Assembly (NCBI GenBank): GCA_025084515.1
Contig: JAJAGP010000097.1
Span: 338,846 to 402,845, forward strand
Origin: Ancistrus triradiatus
Lineage: Eukaryota > Chordata > Actinopteri > Siluriformes > Loricariidae
DNA length: 64,000 nucleotides
Reading direction: 5' to 3'
In this document: positions 12,280 to 24,365 of the stretch, piece by piece
Numbering within the stretch: position 1 is the stretch's first letter
Layout of the letters: each line of letters starts with the position of its first letter
Program-made: the position numbers and the translations under genes
Notes under the pieces: generated by a model
What the model was told of the DNA's origin: nothing
What the model saw: the letters and a program-made list of their open reading frames with translations, nothing else
Database searches by the model: none

Positions 12280-13476
12280 TGTGTCTTACAGTTACTTTGA
12301 AGTTTATTTCATTGTGGACAGTATAAACCAAAGATCTTTCATGTTTTATCTGGTCGTCTTCATTTCATTTGTTAATATACTGTACATCTGTTACTGCATT
12401 TCAGACCTGCAACACATTCCAAAGTAATTACTAGATACTAAACTAAATAATGATGTGATTCGAACCAGATGATTATGATCATGATTTTGTACAAAAGCAG
12501 TATCCAAGAAAGGCTGAGTCACTGAGGAACATAGTTGGGCAGAGGATCTCCATTTTGTCGACAAATTAATGTGTGAGAAAAATGTGTGTTTAAGAACTGT
12601 GTTCCTTAAAGAAAGATTGGAAGGGATTTGCATATTTCTCCCTCTACAGTGCATAATACCATTAAAAGATTCAAACAATCTGGAGAAATTTCAGTGCGTA
12701 AAGGACAAGGGCACAAGCTTAAGCTGAACGCCCGTGATCTCTGATCGATCAGACGGCATTGCATCAAGAACCACCATTCAACAATAGCTGACAAAACCAC
12801 ATGGGCACGGGATTACTTTGGCAAACCTTTATCAAGCACTACAATACAGAGTTACATTTACAAATGTCACTAAAAATTTTACTTTGCAAAAAAACAAGCC
12901 TCATGTTAACCATGTCCAGAAGCTGTGTCGACTTCTCTGGACTCTGAGGTATCTGAAATGGGCCATTTCAGATGCCAAGTACTCTGGATCAAAGAAAAAA
13001 GGACCATCCAGACTTTTATCAGCAACCAAAGTTCAAAAGCCGGGATCTGTCATGGTATGGGGGTTGTGTCAGTGCTCTTGGCAAAAGTACTGTAATTTAC
13101 ACTTCTGTGATGGCAGCATTACTGTTGAAAAGTACATAAAAAATTTAGAGCTACATTTGCGGCCTTAAAGACATCATCTTTTCCAGGGACGTCCATGCAT
13201 TTCTCAAAAAGACAATGCAGAACCACATGGCTGCGGAAGAAGAGGGTACAGGTACTGGACTTGCCTGAGCTGTTTCCAATAGAGAATGTGAAAACAATGA
13301 CCCCGTGCTGTTGCACACTTTAAGGCGTGTTTTCAGGACGAATGGGACAAAATAACACCTGAAACATTTAATCACTCGTCATGATTGGTGCCAAACATCT
13401 TTTAAGTGTTGTGAGAAGGAATGGCAACACTAGAAAGTGGTAAATGCTATACTGTCTTAGCTATTTTTGGAATGTG
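12280..13476 (+). mobile_element. Tc1-like transposon F4, copy 1 (degenerate)
   Basis: The copy matches the F4 copy at 18152-19970 over most of its length: the left-arm segment near 12330 (tttcatgttttatctggtcg), the AAAGAAAGATTGGAAG block and the GTCATGGTATGGGG block that encodes the conserved SVMVWG motif (13049). The outermost left repeat is eroded. The right end stops at about 13476, where it joins an F5 fragment without its own terminus. A QKDNAEPH-like catalytic segment remains near 13206. No functional frame exists. Confidence 0.85.
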
Positions 13477-14013
13477 GGTCCTGGCATGCAGATCAACATA
13501 TTCCCTAATGGCGGTGGCCTACTTCAGCACCCTGCCCCACTGCAGAACTTGTTCAAGAATGGTTTGAGGAACATTATAAAGAGTTCAAGGTGTTGACTTG
13601 GCCTTTGGATTCCCAAAGTCTCAATCAGATCGAGCATCTGTGAGATGTGCTAGACAAAAATCCATGGAACCCTACCTTGTAACTTACAGGACTTCCTTAC
13701 AGGACTTACAGCACACCTTCAGAGATCTTGTGTAGTCCATGCCTCGACTGGTCAGAGCTTTTACATTTACAGCATTTAACAGACGCCCTTATCCAGAGCG
13801 ACTTACAATTGATACAATCTTACTATCCAAGCAATTGTGGGTTAAGGGTCTTGTTCAAGGACCAAACAGTGGCAGCTTGGCAGAGGTGGGATTTGAACCC
13901 TGGACCTTTTGGTCCATAGTCCTGTACCTTAACCACTAGGCTACCACAATCCCAGCACAAGGGTGCCCTACACAATATCAGGCAGGTGGTTTTAATGTTA
14001 TGTCTATTGGTTT
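13477..14013 (+). mobile_element. Tc1-like fragment F5, copy 1, with nested SINE
   Basis: Segments near 13550-13660 encode the VQEWFEEHYKEFKVLTWP-like and SQSLNQIEHL-like stretch of a Tc1 transposase C-terminus. The right end at 13985-14013 (ggtggttttaatgttatg) is the F5 inverted repeat, the complement of the start of the fragment at 58124. The 5' half is deleted. A SINE-1 copy interrupts it at 13761-13949. Confidence 0.8.
13761..13949 (-). mobile_element. SINE-1 copy inside F5
   Basis: On the minus strand the copy reads head (gtagcctagtggttaaggta), B box, body (gccaagctgccactg and its variants), then a short ATGTAA tail. It splits the F5 transposase remnant between gtcagagctttt and cagcacaagg, so it is younger than F5. 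Confidence 0.85.
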
Positions 14014-14469
14014 AGGCAAAACAAAGCATCGATGGCCGGGTAGCCCAACAGCAATTTGCTTTAAAGCATTGGTTTGGAGACAACTGCTTGAAAATGTACA
14101 TGAGGAGCTAGCTTTTAAATGTGCTTTTCTGACTGTGAACTATTTAAAGCAAGCATGCTTAGAAATTGTAAAATTCAGTTATATATTTAGTATTGTTGCT
14201 GTTTTGACATGTGCCATTACATCAAGCAACGAGATCTTTAATGTTATTCATATACAATGGATCCCCCGATAGTCTGTCTTGTTTCATTCAAGATGTTAGT
14301 TGCTCTTACAAAAGCTCTGTCCCTGCTGATATTCTCAGGCAAGTTCTGCTATATTAAAAGTTCAAAGATTAGTAACTGAAATGAATGGACAGTAATAGCT
14401 TGTTTTCTATTCAAGTTGGCATTTTAGGTTCGGCGGTGTGTGCAAGTGTCACTCTGTGTGTGGGCATGC

Positions 14470-14495
14470 TTGTGTGTGTGTGTGTGCGTGTGCGT
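14470..14495. repeat. GT microsatellite
   Basis: Short GT run with two C interruptions. Confidence 0.85.
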
Positions 14496-15819
14496 ACAGC
14501 CCAGGCCTCTGCGGCAGTTATTTGGCATGTTAGTGAGTATGTCAGGCTTAATCAGAGAGAGAGGCCTGGGTAATGGAGGGAATGTGACCAGAATCACACG
14601 GCAGCGGCATGCAGCAGGGCCGTCATAATGCGGCTAATTTCTGCTCCGCACAGCCCAAACTGGGGTCAAGGAAAGGTGCAGGCAGCTCCAAATGAACAGC
14701 TGTTTCTTGCTAACAACCCGCAGAGCGCAGGCACACGCATGCCGGCGCACAAACTGCTCCCCCCTTCCTCTGGTGCCAATGCAAAAGTATGCAGGTAAAA
14801 AATGGGGGCAAGACCTCTGCATGTCTTTCCATTCTATGTGCAATCATTTCTGAAGCCCGTCCAATCATCAGCTGTGTATTTAGAAATACTCAATATAGGA
14901 AGACAATGACGCCCACACCCGCTCTAGGCAAATAGCCTTTTTTTCGCTGCTGCTGCTGCTGTTTATTTGCTGAGGTTTATAAGCAATTGCCTATTACACC
15001 GACGGTCCTTGTAGGCAAATAAGGAACCCATGTGTGAATCAGGGATTCTTAGGACAGATATATGCTATCTAAGCCCTGGCAATCATAAGATAGACATAGT
15101 TTAATGGAGTAATGAAAGTACATTTGCGAGATTCCTGAAATGTCTGGAGTTCATTTCCTCTCTTGATTGAAGCTCATCACCTGGAATACTCAGCTAGATG
15201 TTCTGTATCTTTATTTTGCTATTGTGGAGGCCAGTGCCCATTGCTTTTTTTTCAGTTTGATGCTTTATATTCATACTGTATTTACGGAATATTGAAGGAG
15301 CGTTTGAAGATGGAACACACTAAATTGGTGTCCCTTGTGAATGTAAATATGGCAATACATTTGAGCAAAGCATATTTTATGCTTCATATTTACAGGTGGC
15401 TTTTACGTTACATCAATCTGAATGAGAAACCGAGTCCAAAAAATGGGATTTTTGACATTTAATTCCCAGACCAGACTGTTTTAGAATTACTATATTGGCT
15501 ATCTGTTGATAGTATGTCTGGGTGCGTTTGTGTGCAGCCGGTGATGTGTGGCTTATCTATGTCCATATTTGTATCGCTACAAACGTGGCATGCAAAAATC
15601 CATAGTTTCTTGACAGCCTACAGCAAACTTTGACCCTTTCTACTAGCTAATCAATTAGGTAGGTCAGTCGCTGAATGCTTTGACACTGCTATAGACTTTA
15701 GCCGTATGCACTGACTGAATGAAGCAGAGAGGAAGAGAGTGCAGTGCTCCATGTAAATGCCGTGTAAGACAGGGATGCATTAAGCCCTCCCCATCAGGCG
15801 CAATAATGGATTAAAGTCC

Positions 15820-16310
15820 GCAGTCACTCCACAGTTTGCCAGTCAATGTTCTTTATTTTCAGCATCGCTCCAATTTTATCTCCTTCTTCTGGCTCTGGAA
15901 CAGTCGATTTGCTGTCAATTGCCAGCTCAGGCAGCAGCATTAATGCGCGCCCACAAAAGGATGACACACCGCATTATCACCTCACTAGCTTTCAAATTAG
16001 AGTGGGCCGCTGCCTCTGCTCAGCTTGTGACTGGTTAACACTATCAGCTATTTGTTGTGATTGGCCCTAATTCGCGGTGTCTAAAGATTTCATCAGGCAT
16101 TTGATGAGTGAAATAAACCACTGCCCACAGGGAAATTGCTCTGATTAATAGAATTAGGCATTGGAGGGAAATCAATACTAGAGAGCCGGTCACGTGGGGA
16201 TTGCCTGAGCTGCCCATCATTGCGTCCTGCGGTCCGAGGAGCTGTGGACTGCCGGCACAAGACACATTCCTCTTAATAGGGTCTGGACACCACAAGAGAC
16301 TCAAAAAAGC
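15820..16310. promoter_or_regulatory. Candidate conserved noncoding element
   Basis: Unique sequence with clustered motif cores: GCATTAATGC near 15937, CTGATTAATAGAATTAG at 16141-16157, and a palindromic E-box CACGTG at 16191-16196. GC content is higher than the flanks and no repeat is visible. The resemblance to developmental enhancers is inference. Confidence 0.3.
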
Positions 16311-17550
16311 CAGGGATTAGCATTCAATCTGTGCTGCATGAAGAAATAATCTATTCAGTGTGGATTATTCCAATACAATGCAATCCATCTCGAGAGAAAA
16401 TAGGTATACTGTAAAGCTTTCAATGAAGGGGACAGCAAAACTCATGCCTATTACTCGTCTTTGTACTTGTTGCCTTTCTTTGCAGGTGCACTCCTCCTAC
16501 CACTTCCTCTCCTCGTGCATTCTTAGCCAGTTAAGTGCCCTCTCAGAAAGCAACCCTCCCTCTAATGCACCTCTGCCCTGACTTGAACACCCACTGGTTC
16601 CCCTTCCTCTTCCCTTCGCTGTCTTTGTATGTAGCCTCATACTTTGCATTAAGCAGCATTCTGGACTGGTGGCCGTTGTGGGGTGGAGTCTGGCATCATC
16701 TCTTGTCCATATCCATATGATTCAGTCATTAGCAGAGGCTATCAGCAGCATCTAGTGTCCTTATGAGAGCAAGGCAGAAATGAACTGTTGCTCCGTCCCT
16801 TTGAACACTCATAATGTGCCTATTCACTCTTTAATTCCCATCACATCTGTTTTCCCTAGATGCCTGTTGCCGGAATGGAACACCTCATAAAAATGTAAAT
16901 GAATTCAATTAGACTTAAGTGGTTGTTTGTAAATATATGCCTATTTAGTGTCAGACTTCAGTGGTGTCGGACAGGCTGTGTGGTGCATTGTTCCATAGCA
17001 GTTGGTTTAAACTCGGCAACACAATGGACACAATGGCAGCATACGCTTTCACGCAGTTGTTGCAGTCACCAGTGAGGGCTTCAACTTTGTATAAATGCGT
17101 GAAAAAAGGTAGATGGGACGAATGAATCCTGATTGCATCTATTAATTTTTGTAGAGCCTCGCGTACTTGCAAGTTGTGGCCTGAATTATTTTCTAGACGG
17201 ATACAATGCACACTCGGTGATTGAGAAGGTTTTTATTATAACGACAGGGGCTTGATGAAGGAGAAACTCAGACACTTTCAATGTTACTCAAATGCAAACA
17301 CTGCTATATCTTTTAACTGAAGATCAGCTGTAAGCTCATTGCTTAAAAGGATGAGCAGGGGGCTCTAACATTTTTTAATGATTCTCAAAGCTGCATGTGA
17401 CCATCTACAAAACTGATAGAGAAGACACAAGCAAATCTCACACTTTTATTTAGTTTCTCTAACATATCAGTATACAGTATATGCAGACAAATGTAGCTCT
17501 TTGATTTCACAATGCAACACATGAAATGGCTCAAATTTTTACAGGATAAT

Positions 17551-17750
17551 GTGGTAGCCTAGTGGTTAAGGTACTGGACTCTGAACCAGAAGGTCCAGGG
17601 TTCAAATCCCACCTCTGCCAAGCTGCCACTGTTGGGTCCTTGAGCAAGACCGTTAACCCACAATTGCTTGGATTGTAAGACTGTATCAACTGGAAGTCGC
17701 TCTGGATAAGGGCGTCTGCTAAATGCTGTAAATGTAAATGTAAATGTAAA
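17551..17750 (+). mobile_element. SINE-1, full-length reference copy
   Basis: The copy starts with a tRNA-like RNA polymerase III promoter: A box TAGCCTAGTGGTTA at about 17555-17568 and B box GGTTCAAATCC at about 17599-17609. A tRNA-unrelated body follows, and the copy ends in a GTAAAT/AAATGT hexamer tail. The total of about 200 bp fits a teleost tRNA-derived SINE. It is moved by a LINE partner, not encoded here. Confidence 0.88.
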
Positions 17751-18151
17751 TAATATACCAGTGGCTACTTAATGTTTATATGTTTCTTGTTAACTGCTCA
17801 AAAAATGATAAATGGCCAAATGCTGTTTTCAAACACCAAAGGGAACTATATCTATTTCTATCTATTAGATTAAATGTGTCTGTTGTGACAATAACATTTT
17901 CATTATCCGTTTACACAATCCTAGATCACATAAATTAAGAGATGACATTATTATTAGTAGACAATGCAATACGCAAAAGAAAGGGCAGTGTAAACAGCTT
18001 ATTTTAACCTACATGTAAACCCTATATAATCTTATTTTACTATTGCTTCATGCAAAACTAAACAGAAGATTAAACCATAAACTCAGGAAGATATGCTAAA
18101 ATACTCTCTGGTCTTACAATGTGGTGCTGCTTTGTATGAGAAACATTAAAA
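17751..18151. other. Intergenic, nothing recognised
   Basis: AT-rich sequence without open frames, repeats or splice-flanked exons that I can identify. Confidence 0.4.
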
Positions 18152-18712
18152 TAAAACTTCAAATCAGAAAAAGTTTGGACAGTACGGAAAATGCAAATAA
18201 AAAAAGTGTTTTTTGTATTTATTTTGACTTTTTTCATTGCAGACAGTTTGAACCTGAGATATTTCATGTTTTGTCTGGTCGGCTTCAATTCATTTGTAAA
18301 TAAACATCCATTCCTGCATTTCAGGCTTGTAAAAATGATGGGGGAAATTTAGAGCTAGTAATGATGTAAAAAAATAAAACTAACTAATGATGTGATTGTA
18401 GTCATGACTTGGTACAAAAGCAGTATCCGCGATAGGCTCAGTCACTGACGAACAAAGACAATTTCCATTTTGTCAACAAATGCATGAGAAAATTCTAAAA
18501 AAAAAATTCCAATCTAAGAAAGATTGGAAGGATTCTGTATATTTCTCTCTCTACAGTGCATAGTATTAACCAATTCAAGGAATTTGAGGAAATTCAGTGT
18601 GTAAAGGGCAAGGGTCCAAGCCTAAACTAAAGATCCAGTGATCTCCAGTCCCTCAGACGGCACTGAGAACCGTCATCAACAACCGTCATTCATCAATAGC
18701 TGATAGAACTAT

Positions 18713-19335
18713 ATGGGCAAGGGATTACCTTTGTCAAGCACTGCTATGTGGAATTGCATTCACAAATGCCACTTAGAACATTACTGCGAAAAATCTTACC
18801 CATGTCCAGAAGCAGCATCGAGAACACTCAGAGGCATCTGGGATGGACCATCACACAGTGGAAATGTGTACTGTGGTCAGACAATTCAGTTTTCAGGATG
18901 TCGTGTGTTCAAAAATGAAAATAATCACCCAGACTGTTATCAGCAACAAGCCTAAAAGCCAGGCTCTGTCATGGTATGGGGTTGTGTTAGTGCCCTTGGG
19001 AAAGGTCATTTGCACTTCTGTGATGGCAGCATTAATGGAGAAAAGTACATGGAGGTTTTGGAGCAACAAATGCTGCCTTCAAGACGTCATCTTTTCCAAG
19101 GTCATCCATGCATGTTTCAACAACACAATGCAAAACCACATGCTGCACACATTACAAAGGCATGGCCACAGAAGAAAAGGGTACGGGTACTGGACTGACC
19201 TGCCTGCAGTCCTGACCTGTCCCCAACAGAGAATGTGTGGAGAATTTTGAAACGAAAAATTCAACAACGACGACCCCGTACTGTTGCACATCTTAAGACG
19301 TTTGCAGGAAGAATGGAACAAAATAACACCTGAAA
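18713..19335 (+). pseudogene. Broken DD34E transposase of F4 copy 2
   Basis: The remnant encodes a Tc1/mariner transposase. Readable pieces are the first-aspartate region WSDNSVFRMS (about 18870-18900), SVMVWGCVSALGKGHLHFCD from 18966, QQHNAKPHAAH near 19120, and SPDLSPTENVW from about 19210. The second acidic residue, expected as QQDN, is histidine here, which would abolish catalysis on its own. The spacing from that position to the TEN glutamate is 34 residues, the DD34E pattern. A TGA at 19198 and frameshifts also break the gene. Confidence 0.85.
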
Positions 19336-19613
19336 CACTAAATCGCTTGGTATCCTCTGTGCCAAAACCTCTTTCAAGTGTGGTGAAAAGGAAGGGCAAC
19401 ATTACAAAGTGGTAAATGCTTTACCGTCCCAACTTTATTTGGAACGTTTTGCAGGCCTGAAATACAGGAATGGATGTTTATTAATGAATGAAATGACGTT
19501 GATCAGACAAAACATGAAAGATCTTGGGTTCAAACGGTCTGCAATACAATGGAAGTCAAAGTAAATGCAAGAAACACTGCTTTTTTGATGGAATTGGATT
19601 TGGCAGCATGGGC

Positions 19614-19752
19614 TTTAACTGGAAAGGTAATACCACTGATCTAAAACCCAAAACCTTTGACAGATGGGCATGGGCATCCTCAACAGACGCTTACATGGAC
19701 TTCCATCTGCATCTCAAACATTATAAGAGTGGCCTCTAGTGTCCACTACAAG
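19614..19752 (+). repeat. 139-bp local direct duplication, copy 1
   Basis: Nearly identical to 20237-20377, with about four substitutions and one single-base indel. This copy lies inside the insertion in the F4 right arm. Confidence 0.92.
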
Positions 19753-19920
19753 CTTCAGCGGTTAGCTCGTCTCACAGCTCCAGCTTCCCTGGTTCAATCC
19801 CGATCTCACAAAGTGACCTTACTGTGTGAGTGTGTGCCCTACAATGGATTAGCGCTCTGCTGGTACCAGCTTTCTCGTGCCCTTGACCAGGACTAAGCGA
19901 CTACGAAAATGAATGAGTGA
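19753..19920 (+). repeat. SINE-like fragment with deleted centre
   Basis: The tRNA-like portion (cggttagctcgtctcacagc, then ggttcaatccc) is joined directly to the 3' portion (gtgtgtgccctacaatggat, then ttgaccaggactaagcg) and a GAATGA tail. The usual central cassette is absent. This is a fish SINE type related in its body to SINE-2. Confidence 0.7.
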
Positions 19921-20236
19921 TTTTTTTTGTATTGCGTTTTCCAACTTTTTTTTCTGATTTGAGGTTGTAAGAACTGTAACAATCAACCAATCTAATTTAC
20001 TAAAACAATTTGTCTTTGATAGCTTAGCATCAGTTGATAGCTTTGATAGCTTAGCACCAGCATAGCATCAGTTATAGCTGAACAGATACAAACCAATCTG
20101 AGTGAAAAGTAGTTTGAAGCTCAGCCTGTTGTTTTGCAGTATAAGTTCATTCATGATACTAACCAGTTACTGATACTTAGATGAGCCAGAGACAAACATC
20201 TGAATTTTAATTATATTAGAATTACAAATGATTGAT

Positions 20237-20377
20237 TTTTAACTGGAAAGGTAATACCACTGATCTAAACCCCAAAAACCTTTGACAGATGAACATGGGC
20301 ATCCTCAACAGAGGCTTACATGGACTTCCATCTGCATCTCAAACATTATAAGAGTGGCCTCTAGTGTCCACTACAAG
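20237..20377 (+). repeat. 139-bp local direct duplication, copy 2
   Basis: Second copy of the segment at 19614-19752, about 0.6 kb downstream in the same orientation and outside the F4 element. Confidence 0.92.
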
Positions 20378-20984
20378 TGAAGACTCATCCTTAAAGCACA
20401 GTATCTCCTTTTGATTCTCTCTCCATTTGGTTCACAATATAATCTGAATGTTTATATAGTTATTATTCAGCTATATATCACTATATGTAGACAGTTGAAT
20501 TATCTCGCTCTGAAACCCCAACCTTTAGGTGAAGTAAATTTAGTCACAAACTTTCAAGCACCCCTGTAGAATTTATAAGACCTAATGAGGTCATATACTC
20601 TGAAATATTTTGAAGCTCACCCAATATACTCACTATACCCACTCAGCACCCAGGTAAAAAGTTAGAACCTCCACTGAGAGAAATGTAACTGGAACACTGA
20701 CTACTTAAGACTGAATGAAGTAAATTCATTACATCATCTCAGCATGTCCTCCAGACAAGTGTCGATACTGTCATAGGTGTCTAGAATTTAGATAAAGCGC
20801 AAAGTGTTGTAAGAAGGTGTAACACTTCCCTGTATTCTAACATCATTTATCTAAAAGTGTGAAGCTCCTCACCGACAAGTTTAAGAGACTATGCATAAAA
20901 AAACAGCCATTAGCAACGAACACATGTTCTTAATCCTCAGTGAGGGGTTTTGGCACGGTTGATTTTGTCCACAGATGTCCTCTA
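20378..20984. other. Intergenic, nothing recognised
   Basis: No open frame, inverted-repeat boundary or known repeat was seen. Confidence 0.4.
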
Positions 20985-21592
20985 CGAGGCCACCATGTGC
21001 CGCTCCCACCAGACTAAGCGATGAGTTTAATATAGTCTATACTCTATCATAGCGGAGCCTATTACACATGAACACTTACATTAACACTTTCACTAACCTT
21101 GAGATAGCCAAAATCATTAACCCAAAGCTTATTTTATAATAAAGTGTTGAAAAATATCATGTAATTTATTGAGTAATGGATTGAAAGTGAAAACACTTAG
21201 TTAATTGCAGCCTGTGTTCTGGAGCAAGTTTGTGTTTTCTCTTGTAATTAACCTCTTTTATATCTTTTATATTATCTCTTATAATTATAATTATAATTAA
21301 CCTTGTATGACCCATGGGGACTTATTTGCACTAAGAATATAGTACTGTAGATGTAAAAATAAAGAAAAACACAGCGGAGATCTTCACTGAGCCATTGCTA
21401 TTGTGAATCTGAATCACTGTGTACTGAATCATGAATTGTGAATCATGAATCGAGTATCAGCTGAAACAAGTCGACTCGACTCATTCAAGTTTAAGCAAGC
21501 GTGCCAAGTATCAAGCAAACAATTTTTCTAGTCAAAATGTGTCGAGGACCAAATTCAACGAGTTTCAAGGTGGAACCAAGGTACCACTATAT
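20985..21592 (+). mobile_element. Family P repeat, copy A
   Basis: Shares with copy C the block near 21027-21070 (tagcggagcctattacacat) and with copies B and C the block gacttatttgcactaagaat. It ends in the P terminal repeat, ggtaccactata at 21580-21591. The left terminus is missing. It lacks the insertions found at about the same internal point in copies B and C. No coding sequence. Confidence 0.75.
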
Positions 21593-21984
21593 ATGGATGG
21601 GCAAGTTCAGGGAACAAAATCAAGCTGGTGCATACACCATAACTTAGCCTAACAGTAGAGAAACCTATGAAGGACCAACAATCTGCATCACCTGGCAGCA
21701 GATAGTAAAGTGACACAAGATTTGTGGTGACATGTGTAACAGCATAGCCCTTGTTTAGTTTAATGGTATATTAAACAAAACAGCAGCTATATATAAAGCC
21801 ATAATGACCCTAAAAAATCGTTTAGAGTAAGGTTTATGGCCATTATAGGTTTTATATTTACACTCCTGGGCAAAAATAGGGCAAACCCAATCAGTGGTAT
21901 GGCTTGGTAGTTGATAAATGTAGTAGTGAGTAGTTGTGTTTAATATAAGTCCAAAAATTATCTGAAGGGTTCAAATCTGGACAT

Positions 21985-22169
21985 GTACATTTATGTTGTA
22001 TAGCAGACTTATCTAGAGTGACTTATAACTGATAAATCTTACAATCCAAGCAAATGTGGGTTAAGGATGTTGCTTAAGGACCCAACAGGGGTGGCTTGGC
22101 AGAGGTGGGATTTGAATCCTGGACCTTCTGGCCCATAATCCAGTATCTTAACTGCTAGGCCACCACAGT
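21985..22169 (-). mobile_element. SINE-1 copy (diverged)
   Basis: Minus-strand SINE-1 with recognisable body (cagtggt-type to ggtgggatttgaatcctgga on the plus strand) and head (gctaggccaccacag). It is more diverged than the 40-41 kb copies. Confidence 0.8.
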
Positions 22170-22497
22170 AACAGAGGCCAAGACATGAAGCTGGTGGATT
22201 GTGGCAGATTACTGATTAACGACTAATCATCTAAGAAAAAACAAGATAGAAGATATTTTGGAACATTTTGAACACCCAGTCATGAGTTTTAGATCAAACA
22301 ATATTTACATCATTTTATCTTTGTGTACAAGAGTACTTTGTATGTGAATTTCTCTGTTTCCAATTTTTTCGCCCCAAACTCACTGCTGCAATAAGCAGTG
22401 ACAGGCAATGGTGCCACAGGTAACCGGAGTGCATTTTCTTGGTGCTTGATAATTTGTTGTTAGGACCACTAAAATTTTGTGGGACTGTGGTAACCTG

Positions 22498-22630
22498 TGG
22501 TAATCCCACCTCTGCCAAGCTGCCACTGTTGGGTCCTTGAGCAAGACCCTTAACCCACAATTACTTAGATTGTATCAGTTGTAAGTCTCTCTAGATAAGG
22601 GTGTCTGCTAAATGGCATAAAAGTAAAAAG
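22498..22630 (+). mobile_element. SINE-1 copy, head truncated
   Basis: Begins within the B-box region (taatcccacctctgccaag) and runs through the body to ggtgtctgctaaatggcat. The A box is missing. Confidence 0.8.
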
Positions 22631-23213
22631 CTTAATCATTTTGTGATTTCAGATTTGCCTAATTTTTTTGCCATTTTTTTTTATAATGGCTTAATTATTG
22701 AAATATTTGTCAAATGCAAACAATTACTGCAGTTCAAGGGTGCTAACATAATGTATTATTGTGAATATAGCAGGTTAAATATCCCAGGTTTAAACCTACA
22801 GAGCCACACTCCTCTCATGACAAGGGAAAAACCATGGAATGCAATTCTTCATATTTTTTGTTTTATGTTGTGATTTAACTTAATGATTTGTATTTTTCCC
22901 AACTTCTTACATAATAACTAATAATTTATTTTTATCTTAATTGTGTGTCTATTAATCTAATAGAGTTCAATATATATGTCATATTAATATAATAGAAAGG
23001 TTAATGTGTTATACAGCGTCATAGACCACACAAGCAAAACTATTTGAACTTATTTGGCAACGTAACGTCCAGATACAACAAAGATGCATTGGTGATGGGA
23101 GGGATTGTGTAACTGTGCCGTTTGTTCTCAAACTCTGACTGTAAAGAATGATCTTAGGTAGTCACTGCCCTCTAGTGGCCATAAGACACAAACTCACACC
23201 CATAATTGCACAA

Positions 23214-23282
<69 letters not shown>

Positions 23283-24343
23283 AGACTACTCTGAATGATC
23301 TGGAGACGGACTGTTAGCCTCTGGCCATGACTGCAAATTTTCTCACACTCATCCTCGGATCCCCCAAAATCAAATCAACATCAAAATCAATCTCACCTTT
23401 CATCCCTTCCCACTGACATTCCCCTTTCATGATTTACTTTTGTTCAGTTTGTATCTAAGACTACCTTATAAAAACAAAATCTGTTTCTGTTTCCAGAGAA
23501 GTCCTTTACAGTTCCTTCATGTTTCTGACTTCCATTTCCTTCAGTCTCTCACTCTCTCCCCGTATCTAATGATAGCTTACTCTGTACCCGGATCTTCTTG
23601 TGGCCTTAAAGAAGGGGCCAAGAGTATTCACTCTGGCTGCTCCCACAGTAAATCTGGATTTAATGGGCAAAATCAGACAGAGAGATGCATTGTGGAGTGC
23701 AGCAGCAGGTGCTTTGCGCTAACTGTTTGAGAATAAAAGACGTATGAGGTAATCACTGCAGATTTGTTCCTCCTGCTTTCATCGTGATGAGGACTGGAGC
23801 CATACAGTCTAATAGTCTAAGCTGGCAACACAATAATATGCATACCTGAAGCGTTAAAGGGATTCTTAGCTCATGGACTACAGGTCTAACTAGCTGTCTG
23901 TCTACCTGCCAGTCACGTACTAATAGAATACCCCTATCTAACAGATACGACAGACAACAGAGACTTCGCCACATGTATAAAGGACTTCTTCGATCATACT
24001 CCCTCAGGAAGAATTCTTAACTTTTTGACTCGACACATATAAAAACCGGAACAGTAAATGCACCCTAGTACGCCAACGACATAGCCACTGAAGTGCTGAG
24101 TTGGCAACCAAACCTAAATTACTTCCTTACTACCTGCCAGTCAGTCAGTTTATGTACCTGTCTGTCGATATGTCTGTCTGTGTTACGGTAGCGTTTACTT
24201 TTTTCCTGTCTTTCTTTCTTTGTTTCTTTGTTTCTTTCTTTTTTTTTGACTCAATCGTGTGATCAGTACTGGTTTCGACCACTAGGGAGCACTTGAGAAA
24301 ACAGTTGCTTCAGAGGCCCTAGTATTTTTAAGATATGTTATGT
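22631..24343. other. Intergenic with GA and CTTT simple repeats
   Basis: No gene recognised. The plus-strand frame at 23440-23730 shows no domain. A pyrimidine-rich tract (CTTT/GTTT units) lies at about 24209-24248. Confidence 0.4.
23218..23279. repeat. Uninterrupted AG microsatellite
   Basis: About 30 AG units without interruption, suggesting an actively mutating tract. Confidence 0.97.
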
Positions 24344-24365
24344 ATTCACTCACTGATCACTTTAT

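Larger units (their letters stand above)
14014..17550. other. Intergenic, unique, no gene recognised
   Basis: The stretch is low in repeats, with only a GT microsatellite at 14470-14495 and the putative conserved block described separately. The minus-strand frame at 16951-17211 and the plus-strand frames at 15163-15462 and 16360-16581 have no recognised domain. A weak acceptor (tttctttgcag) occurs at 16475-16485. Confidence 0.4.
18152..19970 (+). mobile_element. Tc1-like transposon F4, copy 2, with 3' insertion
   Basis: The left end (aacttcaaatcagaaaaag, 18155) and right end (tttctgatttgaggttg, about 19950-19967) form the inverted repeat. The right arm is interrupted at about 19588-19920 by a composite insertion: a 139-bp locally duplicated segment followed by a SINE-like piece. 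Removing the insertion restores continuity of the terminal repeat. Confidence 0.88.

Noticed and set aside
16951..17211. 86-codon minus-strand frame of ordinary composition
   Set aside because: No recognisable domain and no convincing splice sites in frame; it could be a chance frame in unique sequence.
17551..17623. Possible tRNA gene
   Set aside because: The A and B boxes are tRNA-like, but there is no cloverleaf with a proper acceptor stem, and the unit recurs with a common body and hexamer tail: it is a SINE.
18843..19250. 135-codon frame
   Set aside because: Mostly a shifted frame over the F4 transposase pseudogene; the conserved motifs lie in other frames.
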